In this document: in pieces, positions 33,469-41,623 of the stretch
Numbering within the stretch: the stretch's first letter is position 1
How the letters are laid out: every line of letters starts with the position of its first letter
Source: Intestinimonas timonensis
GTDB lineage: Bacteria > Bacillota > Clostridia > Oscillospirales > Oscillospiraceae
DNA: 64,000 nt
Assembly: GCF_900626145.1 (NCBI RefSeq)
Contig: NZ_LR130817.1
Location: forward strand, 1,083,562-1,147,561
Direction of reading: 5' to 3'
Notes under the pieces: model-generated
The model's database searches: none
What the model saw: only the letters and a program-made list of their open reading frames with translations
What the model was told of the DNA's origin: nothing
Made by a program: the position numbers and the translations under genes

Positions 33469-33535
33469 TTCCATTATCTCCCACATCAAAATATGGCCCT
33501 GGGGCGGACGCAACAGCCTCCCGCCCATTTCAAGT

Positions 33536-33564
33536 ATTATACTGTATTCACTGTCAAATGGCAA
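33536..33564 (-). promoter_or_regulatory. Promoter of the cdaA operon
   Basis: The minus strand reads TTGCCA, 17 bases, then TATAAT, about 67 bases before the cdaA start. It is the only clear vegetative promoter seen for the series running to rsgA. Confidence 0.75.
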
Positions 33565-33610
33565 GGACCACGCCCATTAAATTTCCCTGAACTTCCCTCA
33601 AAAATGGACG

Positions 33611-33659
33611 AAAAAAAGCGTGCGAGGGCGCGCGGCGGAGAAACCGCGGTCCTCGCACG
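33611..33659 (-). terminator. Terminator after the cysteine desulfurase gene
   Basis: CGTGCGAGG and CCTCGCACG pair on the minus strand, enclosing a second GC-rich stem, then seven T follow. It isolates the desulfurase/DUF3343 pair from cdaA. Confidence 0.88.
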
Positions 33660-33669
33660 GTGGGTACGC

Positions 33670-34794
33670 TCAAAACACCCGGAGACGGCCCACGGCCCGT
33701 ACCAGGGCGGAGACCTCTCCAGGCGTATTGAAGGCGGAGAAACTGGCCCGCACGGTCCCGGTCTCCAGGGTACCGGCAGTGCGGTGGGCCAGAGGTGCGC
33801 AGTGGAGACCGGACCGGACCGCGATCCCCTGTTTGGCAAGCCGGGCCCCCACCTCTTCGCAATCCATGCCCTCCACCCGGAAGGAGACCACGCCAGCCTG
33901 ATTCGACAGCCGTGGCGCGGCGTAGACAGTGACGCCCTCCAAACGGCTCAGTGCATGGGCACATTGGGCAGCCAGACCACGCTCATGCGCCAGAATGTGC
34001 ACCGGACCCTTGCGCGCTACAAAACGCAATCCCTCCAGCAGCCCGGCGGCACCTGGGACGTTGTGGGTTCCGGGCTCCAGCCGGTCGGGCAGGAAATCAG
34101 GCATCTCCTGAAGCATGGAGAGAGACCCTGTTCCCCCTTCCATCAAAGGTCTCGCCGACTGTGCGCACAGCAGAAGACCAGTCCCCTGTGGGCCGTAGAG
34201 GCCCTTATGCCCCGGCATGGCGATAAAGGCGGCTCCAGACTCCTCCAACGAAACGGGAAGTGTGCCGGCAGACTGGGAGGCGTCCAGAATGAGCGGAATT
34301 CCCCGCTCACGGCACAGAGCGGCGATCGTTTCCACCGGCAGCACATATCCAAAGACATTGGAGACATGGGTACAGAGGACGCAGGATACCTCCGGAGTCA
34401 GCAGCGACTGGAATCGCTCAACCATAGCATCTGGCTGGAACAGTGGAGCATCTGCCACCTTCACCGTCACATTTGGGATGGCAGCCAGTGGGCGTGTGAC
34501 AGCATTGTGCTCATATCCGGAGATGAGCACCGTATCTCCTGGGGCAACCAAAGTCTTAATGGCCAGGTTGAGGCCATGGGTGGCGTTCATGGTGAGCACC
34601 ACTTGGTCCGGTTCTGGTACGTAAAAAAGCCGGGCGGCGGTCTCCCGGCAAGTGAAAATGGTATCGGCCGCCGCCATGGCAGCGGGATAGCCGCCCCGAC
34701 CGGGACTGGCCATGTGGCTCATGGCATTTGCCGCCGCTCTGGCCACCGCCGGCGGCTTTTGAAGGGTGGTGGCAGCGGAATCCAGGTAGATCAT
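33670..34794 (-). CDS. Cysteine desulfurase family protein (class V aminotransferase)
   Basis: A 374-residue PLP enzyme starting MIYLDSAATTLQKPPAV. The PLP lysine is Lys197 in AMPGHKGLYGPQG, and the catalytic cysteine is Cys332 in RSGLHCAPLAHRTAGT, which releases sulfur or selenium from (seleno)cysteine. It belongs to the small subgroup found in anaerobic Firmicutes beside DUF3343 genes rather than to the IscS/NifS housekeeping group. The ATG overlaps the DUF3343 stop (ATGA). Delivery of sulfur or selenium to a partner is likely; the acceptor is not shown. Confidence 0.92.
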   Translation of the reverse strand: MIYLDSAATTLQKPPAVARAAANAMSHMASPGRGGYPAAMAAADTIFTCRETAARLFYVPEPDQVVLTMNATHGLNLAIKTLVAPGDTVLISGYEHNAVTRPLAAIPNVTVKVADAPLFQPDAMVERFQSLLTPEVSCVLCTHVSNVFGYVLPVETIAALCRERGIPLILDASQSAGTLPVSLEESGAAFIAMPGHKGLYGPQGTGLLLCAQSARPLMEGGTGSLSMLQEMPDFLPDRLEPGTHNVPGAAGLLEGLRFVARKGPVHILAHERGLAAQCAHALSRLEGVTVYAAPRLSNQAGVVSFRVEGMDCEEVGARLAKQGIAVRSGLHCAPLAHRTAGTLETGTVRASFSAFNTPGEVSALVRAVGRLRVF

Positions 34795-35051
34795 GGCCCC
34801 ACCTGGCGGTAACTGCCATCCGATTCCGCGATATAGACTCCCTTGGGCCGCAGCTCTGCCCGGTTGAGCAGCACCAGTGCCTGGGCCAGCCGGCGCTCTG
34901 ATACCTTCACCGCATAACCGCAGCCCTCTCCTACAATGGATTTGGGCGCCCGAAGGACCACGCCAGTGATCCCTCCCCGCTCCAGCACGGCCGCCGTCCG
35001 CTGGGCGTAGGTCAGCGAGCGGCAGACGATGAGATAATAGACCATAGGCAT
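34791..35051 (-). CDS. DUF3343 protein, putative Se/S carrier-like partner
   Basis: An 86-residue protein. MVYYLIVCRSLTYAQRTAAV and GEGCGYAVKVSE are the DUF3343 hallmarks, with one cysteine in each. DUF3343 proteins are proposed sulfur/selenium carriers in selenium-related gene clusters, but this is not experimentally settled. AGAGGAG precedes the first ATG by four bases; a second ATG two codons later is equally possible. Overlap with the desulfurase gene supports a donor-acceptor pair. Confidence 0.85.
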   Translation of the reverse strand: MPMVYYLIVCRSLTYAQRTAAVLERGGITGVVLRAPKSIVGEGCGYAVKVSERRLAQALVLLNRAELRPKGVYIAESDGSYRQVGP

Positions 35052-35104
35052 TACGCTCCTCTCTGGAGCATTCTATGTCTGTCAGCTCACAGAGGACACT
35101 ATAC

Positions 35105-35143
35105 AAAAAGGGCCGGAGCCTCCTGTCATAAGGCTCCGGTCCC
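35105..35143 (-). terminator. Terminator after ispF
   Basis: On the minus strand GGGACCGGAGCCT pairs with AGGCTCCGGCCC around a nine-base loop, followed by five T. It lies just beyond the ispF stop. Confidence 0.88.
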
Positions 35144-35153
35144 TTGTCTTTGT

Positions 35154-35636
35154 TTATACCCGCTCCAGCAGGGTCACGGCGTGGGCTGCCATGCCCTGAC
35201 CGGTGCCAGTGAAGCCCAATCCCTCCTCAGTGGTGGCCTTCACGTTTACTCGCTCCTGGGGAACCCCAAGATGGAGGGCAAGGTTTTGACGCATCTGGGG
35301 GATATGTCCGGCCAGCTTGGGTCGCTGGGCCACAATGGTGACGTCCACGTTACACACCTGCCAGCCCTCCTCCCGCAATCGGCCGCACACCCGGTCCAGC
35401 AGTACCAGACTGGAGATCCCGGCAAATGCCGGGTCATTGTCAGGGAAGAGCTTTCCGATGTCCCCCAGTCCGGCCGCACCCAACAGGGCGTCCATCACTG
35501 CGTGAGTGAGGACATCGGCGTCAGAGTGACCTAACAGCCCTTCCTCCCACGGGATGTCTACTCCGCCCAGAATGAGCCTGCGTCCCGCTGTCAGTCGGTG
35601 GACATCATAGCCGTGCCCAATCCGCAGCTCTGCCAC
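35154..35636 (-). CDS. ispF: 2-C-methyl-D-erythritol 2,4-cyclodiphosphate synthase
   Basis: IspF makes the cyclic diphosphate of the MEP isoprenoid pathway. The protein has 160 residues with the metal ligands in [11 protein letters not shown] and [21 protein letters not shown], and the CDP-binding [21 protein letters not shown]. The start is GTG at 35636, one base shared with the ispD stop (TAGTG), with GGGGAG upstream. ispD and ispF are coupled. Confidence 0.97.
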   Translation of the reverse strand: MAELRIGHGYDVHRLTAGRRLILGGVDIPWEEGLLGHSDADVLTHAVMDALLGAAGLGDIGKLFPDNDPAFAGISSLVLLDRVCGRLREEGWQVCNVDVTIVAQRPKLAGHIPQMRQNLALHLGVPQERVNVKATTEEGLGFTGTGQGMAAHAVTLLERV

Positions 35637-36364
35637 TACACTTCTCCCCTTCCCATCAAAATACCCAACCCCAGGTCCAAGTCCGTAGGGGTAGTCAGCT
35701 TTAAATTGGCCCGGTCTCCCTTGGTGAGGGAGATTCGCATGCCCAGGCGCTCCACAGCGGCGCAGTCGTCAGTGAGAGTGACACCGTCTTCTGCCGCCTT
35801 TTGGAGCGCCGCCTTTAAAAGAGATGCCTCAAAGACCTGGGGCGTTTGAATCGCAAAGAGGATCTCTCGGTCCAGGGTCTCCTCCACCACACCGTCTTTC
35901 GCGCGCTTGACTGTATCGGTCACCGGCACCGCCGGCGCCGCCGCGCCGCACTCTGCCGCCTTCCGGACGACTTCCTCCAGAAGCTCCTGGGTGACAAAAG
36001 GCCGGGCACCGTCATGGACAGCGATGAGCTCGGCCTCCGGGCTGGCCGACCGGATACCGGCGAGCACCGACAAAGTGCGGGTAGCGCCTCCGGTCACCAC
36101 CTTGGTAACCTTCTCCAGACCAAAATCCCGGCACAAACGGCTTACCGGTACCACCAGGTCCTCACGGGTCACCACCACGATCTCATGGATCAGGTTACAG
36201 GCCTCCAGCGCCTGGAGGGTCCGAACCAGCACCGGCCGGTCCCCCAGCTCCAAAAGCATTTTGTCCTGGCCCTCCATGCGGGTGGAGGAACCGGCGGCAG
36301 GTACCACAGCGGTACAGAACGGCGCAGCCGGACGTCGCTTCCTCAGTGCGCCAAAGATTGGCAT
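35636..36364 (-). CDS. ispD: 2-C-methyl-D-erythritol 4-phosphate cytidylyltransferase
   Basis: IspD attaches CMP to methylerythritol phosphate in the MEP pathway. The protein has 242 residues with the nucleotide-binding [22 protein letters not shown], abbreviated here, and later [10 protein letters not shown] and [14 protein letters not shown] at 36364 has GGAG ten bases upstream; an earlier TTG would include that site. It follows carD after a terminator that is symmetrical and may leak, since no clear promoter is seen for ispD. Confidence 0.96.
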   Translation of the reverse strand: MPIFGALRKRRPAAPFCTAVVPAAGSSTRMEGQDKMLLELGDRPVLVRTLQALEACNLIHEIVVVTREDLVVPVSRLCRDFGLEKVTKVVTGGATRTLSVLAGIRSASPEAELIAVHDGARPFVTQELLEEVVRKAAECGAAAPAVPVTDTVKRAKDGVVEETLDREILFAIQTPQVFEASLLKAALQKAAEDGVTLTDDCAAVERLGMRISLTKGDRANLKLTTPTDLDLGLGILMGRGEV

Positions 36365-36411
36365 GATGGGAACACTCCTTTCCAATGGGGCGATGGGTCT
36401 CCTTCCACCGC

Positions 36412-36437
36412 AAAAAGGAGCCTTTCGGCTCCTTTTT
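36412..36437. terminator. Terminator between carD and ispD
   Basis: AAAAAGGAGCC and GGCTCCTTTTT form a symmetric stem with a GAAA-type tetraloop and T-runs in both directions, right after the carD stop. Confidence 0.85.
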
Positions 36438-36451
36438 AATCTGTCGGGCAG

Positions 36452-36928
36452 TCAGCTAAGCGCGGTGTTGATGCGCTTCTCCACGTCCTCATAACTGGCA
36501 TCTTGTGAGAGAACCAACTCAGATATCAGGATCTGCTTGGCGGAGTGGAGCATCTTCCGTTCCCCTGTAGAGAGTCCCCGATCCTCGTCCCGAAGCATCA
36601 GGCCCTTCACCACCCGGGCCACCTCCAGCAGGTCTCCGCTCTTGATCCGAAGCATGTTCTCCCGATAGCGGCGATTCCAGTTCTGGGTCATGTCCACCTC
36701 AATGTTTGGCATGGCCGCAAGAATACGGTCGGCTGCGTCCCGATCCACTACGGGCCGCACCCCAATCTCCTCCGTGTGCTCGGTGGGTATCATGACCAGC
36801 ATGCCCCCCACTGGCAGCTTGAGGATGTAGTAGTCCCGCACCACGCCGTTGACCTTTTTGCTGACGATGCTGTCGATCACGCCGGCACCATGCATCGGAT
36901 GGACGATCTTATCTCCTATCTGAAACAT
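36452..36928 (-). CDS. carD: CarD family transcriptional regulator
   Basis: CarD/CdnL proteins bind RNA polymerase beta and stabilise open promoters. The protein has 158 residues: an N-terminal RNA polymerase-interaction domain (MFQIGDKIVHPMHGAGVIDS to about residue 65) and a helical DNA-binding C-terminus. ATG at 36928 has AAGGAGG at eight bases. A strong promoter with a palindrome over the start point precedes it (36958-37013), suggesting regulation. ispD-ispF follow, as in many Firmicutes. Confidence 0.93.
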   Translation of the reverse strand: MFQIGDKIVHPMHGAGVIDSIVSKKVNGVVRDYYILKLPVGGMLVMIPTEHTEEIGVRPVVDRDAADRILAAMPNIEVDMTQNWNRRYRENMLRIKSGDLLEVARVVKGLMLRDEDRGLSTGERKMLHSAKQILISELVLSQDASYEDVEKRINTALS

Positions 36929-36957
36929 GATAACCACCTCCTTGACTTGAGAAAAAT

Positions 36958-36983
36958 AACTTGACAAACCTACAAATCAAGTT
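36958..36983. promoter_or_regulatory. Palindrome at the carD transcription start
   Basis: AACTTGA and TCAAGTT form a 7-base inverted repeat with a 12-base centre, immediately downstream of the carD -10 box. CTTGA recurs twice more in the 20 bases toward the gene. It is placed like a repressor operator; the regulator is unknown. Confidence 0.4.
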
Positions 36984-36984
36984 T

Positions 36985-37013
36985 ATTATAAACCATTTAT
37001 CACTGTTTCGCAA
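36985..37013 (-). promoter_or_regulatory. Promoter of carD
   Basis: The minus strand reads TTGCGA, 17 bases, then TATAAT, about 57 bases before the carD ATG. Confidence 0.75.
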
Positions 37014-37077
37014 GTAAAAAGCACCGTATCTTCCGCAAAACAGGCGTCAAATCTCAGTCAAAGATGTGAAAAGCGGC

Positions 37078-37116
37078 AAAAAAGGACCTGTCTCTTCTGG
37101 AGACAGGTCCTTTTTT
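37078..37116. terminator. Terminator after ispH-rpsA
   Basis: GGACCTGTCTC and GAGACAGGTCC pair around a five-base loop with six A on one side and six T on the other, about 25 bases after the ispH-rpsA stop. Confidence 0.92.
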
Positions 37117-37139
37117 CATCTTGATGAGTAAACAGAGGA

Positions 37140-39074
37140 TTACTCCTCGTCCTCCACGGGAGCAGAATCCTCCAGCAGGGCACGGATGGACAGGGAGACC
37201 TTCTTGTTCTCCATGTCGATATCGGTGATCTTCACATCCACCATATCACCCTCGGCCAGCACGTCGCCGGGCTTGTCGATGCGGTGATCAGCGATCTGGG
37301 AAATGTGGATCAGGCCGTCCACGCCAGGAACGATCTCGGCAAAGGCGCCGAAGGTCATCAGCTTGACCACCTTCACGTTGGCCACGTCACCCACGCTGTA
37401 CTTGTCGGTGAACACAGTCCAGGGATCCTGGCTCCGATCCTTCATGCCCAGGGAGATCTTCTTCTTCTCGGGGTCAAAGGAAATGACATACACGTCCACA
37501 GGGTCGCCCACGCTGACGACCTCGGAGGGGTGCTTGATGCGGCTCCAGGAGAGCTCGGAGATGTGGACCATGCCGTCCACGCCGCCGATGTCCACAAAAG
37601 CGCCGTAAGAGGTCAGAGACTTCACAACGCCGTTGTAGTGCTTGCCGTTCTCAATCTCAGCCCAGACCTTGGCGGCCTTCTCGGCGCGCTCAGCCTGCTC
37701 CACGGCACGGATGGAACCCACCACGCGGCGGCGGGCACGGTTGACCTCGGTGATCTTCATGCGGACCTTCTGCTTCAGCAGAGCGGTCATGGCAGCGTCA
37801 CGGGGCAGACCGGTCTGAGAGGCGGGGATGAACACGCGCACGCCCTTGACAGAAGCCACAACGCCGCCCTTGTTCTCCTCGGTGATGACGCCTTCCACCA
37901 CGGTGCCGGCCTCGCGGGCGGCCTCCACGTCATCCCAGCTCTTCACGGTGTCCAGACGCTTCTTGGACAGGGTGACCACGCCCTCAGCGTCGTTGACGCG
38001 CATGACGTAGGTCTCAATCTCATCGCCCACCTTGACCATGTCCTCCACCTTCACGGTGGGATCGTCGGTCAGCTCGGATACAGGAATGTAGCCAGCGTGC
38101 TTGGTGCCCAGATCCACATAGATCTCAGTGGGCGTGATCTCAGTGACGACACCGGTGACCTTCTCTCCTGTATTTAAAGTTTTGATCGATTTCTCCAGCA
38201 GATCAGCGAAGGATTCCTCGATCTCCATGATTTCGTCGCTCATTTTGTCATAGACCTCCTTTATAATCCACCCGGGCGTTGATGCTCCCGCGGTGATGCC
38301 GATCGAAGCCGCCCCTGCGAAAGAGGCCGGTTCCAATTCCTCCGCCCCCTCAATGGCGACCACCCGGGGGCAAAGAGCGCGACACAGCTCCGAAAGCCGC
38401 TTTGTATTGGAGCTTTTGCGGTCTCCGATGATGATCATCGCATCGCAACGGGCTGCCAATTCCTGGGCTTCCGTCTGCCGTATATACGTAGCGTTACATA
38501 TTGTATCAAAAATTTCAGCGTTTGTACACTCTTTTTTTGCTGTTTCTATGGCTTGATCCCAAATTTTACGGGTCGATGTGGTCTGAGAGACCAATGTGAG
38601 CGGCATTTCCCGCCGTTCCGGGCACTCAGCGAGCCATGCAGACAGGGCCTCACCATCGGGCAGCACCACCGGATGACGGCACCAGCCGGCAATCGCCACG
38701 ATCTCGGGGTGATCGGGAGTGCCGATGATGACCGGCTGTCGTCCCGCCGCCTCGGCCTCAGCCACCAGACGATGGATGCGCTGAACATTGGGGCAGGCAG
38801 TATCTATGATCCGGCATCCCTTCTGCTCCAGCGCGTCATGGACCCACTTGGCCTCGCCGTGAGAGCGAAGAATGACCGACGTTCCGTCAGGAACCTCCTC
38901 CACCGCGCGAACCAAGACAGCGCCCTCCTGCTCCAGTTTCGACACCACATGGTCGTTGTGGATCACCGGACCCAGCAGCACAGCGCCTCCTGCCCGAGTG
39001 GTCTGCTCTGCCATCTCAACCGCACGCTTTACGCCATAGCAGAAGCCGGCGGACTTGGCCAGTTCGATCCTCAT
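37140..39074 (-). CDS. ispH-rpsA: IspH-ribosomal protein S1 fusion
   Basis: A 644-residue two-part protein. Residues 1-280 are IspH, the [4Fe-4S] HMBDP reductase making IPP and DMAPP; the cluster cysteines are in KSAGFCYGVKRA, DTACPNVQRIH and CNATYIRQTEA. After a short linker (EIMEIEESFADLLEKS) come four S1 RNA-binding repeats, such as VVTEITPTEIYVDLGTKHAG and VVKSLTSYGAFVDIGGVDGM, ending in an acidic tail. This fusion is known in many Clostridia. The plsC stop-start overlap (ATGA) puts it last in the cmk-plsC-ispH/rpsA unit. Its expression would tie isoprenoid synthesis to translation. Confidence 0.97.
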   Translation of the reverse strand: MRIELAKSAGFCYGVKRAVEMAEQTTRAGGAVLLGPVIHNDHVVSKLEQEGAVLVRAVEEVPDGTSVILRSHGEAKWVHDALEQKGCRIIDTACPNVQRIHRLVAEAEAAGRQPVIIGTPDHPEIVAIAGWCRHPVVLPDGEALSAWLAECPERREMPLTLVSQTTSTRKIWDQAIETAKKECTNAEIFDTICNATYIRQTEAQELAARCDAMIIIGDRKSSNTKRLSELCRALCPRVVAIEGAEELEPASFAGAASIGITAGASTPGWIIKEVYDKMSDEIMEIEESFADLLEKSIKTLNTGEKVTGVVTEITPTEIYVDLGTKHAGYIPVSELTDDPTVKVEDMVKVGDEIETYVMRVNDAEGVVTLSKKRLDTVKSWDDVEAAREAGTVVEGVITEENKGGVVASVKGVRVFIPASQTGLPRDAAMTALLKQKVRMKITEVNRARRRVVGSIRAVEQAERAEKAAKVWAEIENGKHYNGVVKSLTSYGAFVDIGGVDGMVHISELSWSRIKHPSEVVSVGDPVDVYVISFDPEKKKISLGMKDRSQDPWTVFTDKYSVGDVANVKVVKLMTFGAFAEIVPGVDGLIHISQIADHRIDKPGDVLAEGDMVDVKITDIDMENKKVSLSIRALLEDSAPVEDEE

Positions 39075-39670
39075 ACCGCCCGCTCCCCCAGCTTGTGGAT
39101 ACGCTCCATGAGGTCAGCAGTGATGGCGTCATACTCCTCCGCCGTCCCCTTCCGGCTGGATACCTGGGGCATATAGGGCTCCCCAATGACCACGGTGGTC
39201 TTTCGGAACCAGGGCTTGCGCTCCGGCACGTATACGGGAAGGATGGGCACACCGCACCGGACGGCCAGCATAGCGGCACCATTTTTGGCCTCGCCCTGCT
39301 CTCCCCTGCTCTCGTGGATCCGATGTCCCTCCGGGTAGAGGAGCACCTTCTCCCCTTCCTTTAAATACTTCATGGCCTGTTTGATGGCACCCACGTCGGA
39401 CTTCCCCCGCTCTACGCCGAAAACTCCAACATGGCGGAGAATCCAACCAATGAAGGGAACTCGCAGCAGCTCTGCCTTCGCCATGGGGCGCAGCTGGTTC
39501 TTATGCCGGAAGGCAAAGGCCAGAAACAAGGGGTCGGACATGGCAGTGTGGTTTCCGCACACAAGCACGCCTCCCTCAGGGATGTTCTCCCGACCAATGG
39601 CGCGGCCCGGATGCGCCAGATTGAAAAACGGAAAGACGATCATGTAAATCACATTGTAAAATGTTCTCAT
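39071..39670 (-). CDS. plsC: 1-acyl-sn-glycerol-3-phosphate acyltransferase
   Basis: PlsC makes phosphatidic acid in membrane lipid synthesis. The protein has 199 residues with an N-terminal hydrophobic segment (FYNVIYMIVFPFFNLAH) and the acyltransferase motifs CGNHTAMSDPLFL (HxxxxD), GVFGVERGKSD and LLYPEGHRIHESRG (glycerophosphate binding). It overlaps cmk upstream and ispH-rpsA downstream by four bases each, the common cmk-plsC-ispH order. Confidence 0.95.
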   Translation of the reverse strand: MRTFYNVIYMIVFPFFNLAHPGRAIGRENIPEGGVLVCGNHTAMSDPLFLAFAFRHKNQLRPMAKAELLRVPFIGWILRHVGVFGVERGKSDVGAIKQAMKYLKEGEKVLLYPEGHRIHESRGEQGEAKNGAAMLAVRCGVPILPVYVPERKPWFRKTTVVIGEPYMPQVSSRKGTAEEYDAITADLMERIHKLGERAV

Positions 39671-40347
39671 GCGTTAAGCTCCCCTCTGACGGCGTCCAGC
39701 AGTGCCTGAAGGCTCTCCGCCAGATCAAGCTCGGTGGTATCCACCAAGACGGCATCCTCTGCCTGACGGAGGGGCGCCGCCGCCCGGGTGGTGTCACGCC
39801 GGTCCCGCTCCACGATCTCCGCCAGGACGGTCTCCAGGTCCTGAGGTGTCCCCCGCTGGGCAAGCTCGTCACAGCGGCGGCGGGCCCGTGCCTCAGGAGA
39901 GGCAGTGAGGAAAATCTTGACATCGGCCTGGGGCAGCACCACAGTCCCGATATCCCGGCCATCCATGATGACGTCGTGCTGCCGTGCCAGCTCTCGCTGG
40001 GTCTCCATGAGGAAGTCGCGCACCGCCTGGATGGCCGATACAGATGATGCCGCCCGCGAGACCTCAGGGCGGCGAATATCCTCGGTCACGTCCCGGCCGC
40101 ACAGGTACATGTGCTGAAGGCCGTCGCTGCTGTTATACGCCAGACGGATGTCGGCCTGGGGCAGCAGTGCCTGCACCGCTGCCGGGTCTGCCGGGTCCAC
40201 CCCCCGTTCCAGAGCCAGCAACGCTAGGGTCCGGTAAATGGCGCCGGTGTCTACGTAAAGAAAGCCAAGGGCTTTGGCCGCCTGCCGGGCCAGGGTGCTT
40301 TTCCCCGCTCCGGAGGGGCCATCAATGGCTACGCTCTTATGTCCCAT
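39667..40347 (-). CDS. cmk: Cytidylate kinase
   Basis: Cmk phosphorylates CMP and dCMP. The protein has 226 residues with the P-loop AIDGPSGAGKSTLARQAA, LYVDTGAIYRTLAL, GRDVTEDIRRPEVS and MDGRDIGTVVLPQADVKIFL. It starts the cmk-plsC-ispH/rpsA unit, 27 bases after the flavoprotein gene, with GGAGGCAGAGAC before the ATG. Confidence 0.97.
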   Translation of the reverse strand: MGHKSVAIDGPSGAGKSTLARQAAKALGFLYVDTGAIYRTLALLALERGVDPADPAAVQALLPQADIRLAYNSSDGLQHMYLCGRDVTEDIRRPEVSRAASSVSAIQAVRDFLMETQRELARQHDVIMDGRDIGTVVLPQADVKIFLTASPEARARRRCDELAQRGTPQDLETVLAEIVERDRRDTTRAAAPLRQAEDAVLVDTTELDLAESLQALLDAVRGELNA

Positions 40348-40374
40348 GTCTCTGCCTCCTAATTTTCGGCTCCG

Positions 40375-41622
40375 TCATTGGAACCCCTCCACCGCCGCCT
40401 GCCCGGCCGCACGGCCGGTGCACCAGGCGATCTGAAGGTTAAAGCCGCCGGTATAGGCGTCCACGTCCAGCAGCTCACCAGCAAGGTAAAGCCCTTGCAC
40501 CAGCTTGGAACCCATAGTTTTGGGATCTACCTCGGATACTTTGACACCGCCGCTGGTAACAATGGCATCCTCCACCGGTCGGGGTCCCGCCACCGGGAAG
40601 GACAATCCCTTTAGCGTCTCCAACAGACGACGGCGCTGAACCTTAGTAACGGCGTTGGCAGGCAAATTCGAAGGGATATCCGCCCGCTTGGCCAGCACCG
40701 GAATCAGCAGTCGGGGCGCCAGGGTCTCCAGCACATTGTGAAAAGCCCGGTTGGGCTGTCCGGTGAGCTCCCGCACCAGACGGTCATCCAGAGCGACTTC
40801 ATCCAGGGCGGGCTTCAGATCGATGATCACCGTATACTGGTCCTTTTCAAAGTCTCTCATATGGGCACTGGCACTGAGAATCAGGGGGCCAGAGAGGCCA
40901 AAGTGGGTGAAAAGCATTTCCCCTTGCTCCCTAAAAATCACCTTGCCCTTTTTGTTTTTGACCTTCACCACCACATTTCGCAGGGAGAGACCCTGCATGC
41001 TGGGGCACTCCTCCCCCTCCACCACCAATGGAATCAGGGACGCCTTGGGAGGAAGGATGGTGTGACCCAAGGCGGCTGCCATGGTATAACCGTCCCCCGT
41101 GGAACCGGTAAGCGGATAGGATGCTCCGCCAGTGGCCAAAATCACGGCACCGCCGGCATAGCTGCCCCGCTCCCCCTTTACTCCACTGACTGCCCCATGA
41201 TCGGTGAGGATCTCCCGTGCCCGGTCCTGAATCAAATCCACGCCGGACCGGCGCAGGGCGAAAAAGAGAGCATCCACCACGTCGGCAGCCTTGTCAGACA
41301 CCGGGAAGACGCGATTGCCCCGCTCGGTTTTCAACGGCACCCCAAGGTCGGTGAAGAAGGCCTTGACCTCAGCGGGCGGAAATCGGGTAACGGCGCTGGT
41401 GAGGAACTTCCCATTCCGGGGCACGTTGGAGAGCACTTCCGCTGGAGTGCAATCGTTGGTCAAGTTGCACCGGCCTTTGCCGGTGATATAGAGCTTCCGC
41501 CCCACCTTCTGGTTGCGCTCCAGCAGCGTAACGGACGCACCCATCCGGGCAGCAGTCAGCGCCGCGAGCATGCCCGCGGCGCCGCCCCCTATCACAATGA
41601 TACGCTTTTCTTTCTGCGTCAA
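40375..41622 (-). CDS. HI0933/BaiN-family flavoprotein
   Basis: A 415-residue FAD-dependent protein. The dinucleotide fold is IVIGGGAAGMLAALTAARMG at the start, followed by ERNQKVGRKLYITGKGRCN, the family hallmark. The C-terminus repeats an FAD contact (GLYLAGELLDVDAYTGGFNL). Members include BaiN, a bile-acid reductase in Clostridium scindens, but most have unknown substrates. It sits between murR (upstream by one base) and cmk, commonly so in Clostridia. Confidence 0.92.
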   Translation of the reverse strand: MTQKEKRIIVIGGGAAGMLAALTAARMGASVTLLERNQKVGRKLYITGKGRCNLTNDCTPAEVLSNVPRNGKFLTSAVTRFPPAEVKAFFTDLGVPLKTERGNRVFPVSDKAADVVDALFFALRRSGVDLIQDRAREILTDHGAVSGVKGERGSYAGGAVILATGGASYPLTGSTGDGYTMAAALGHTILPPKASLIPLVVEGEECPSMQGLSLRNVVVKVKNKKGKVIFREQGEMLFTHFGLSGPLILSASAHMRDFEKDQYTVIIDLKPALDEVALDDRLVRELTGQPNRAFHNVLETLAPRLLIPVLAKRADIPSNLPANAVTKVQRRRLLETLKGLSFPVAGPRPVEDAIVTSGGVKVSEVDPKTMGSKLVQGLYLAGELLDVDAYTGGFNLQIAWCTGRAAGQAAVEGFQ

Positions 41623-41623
41623 A

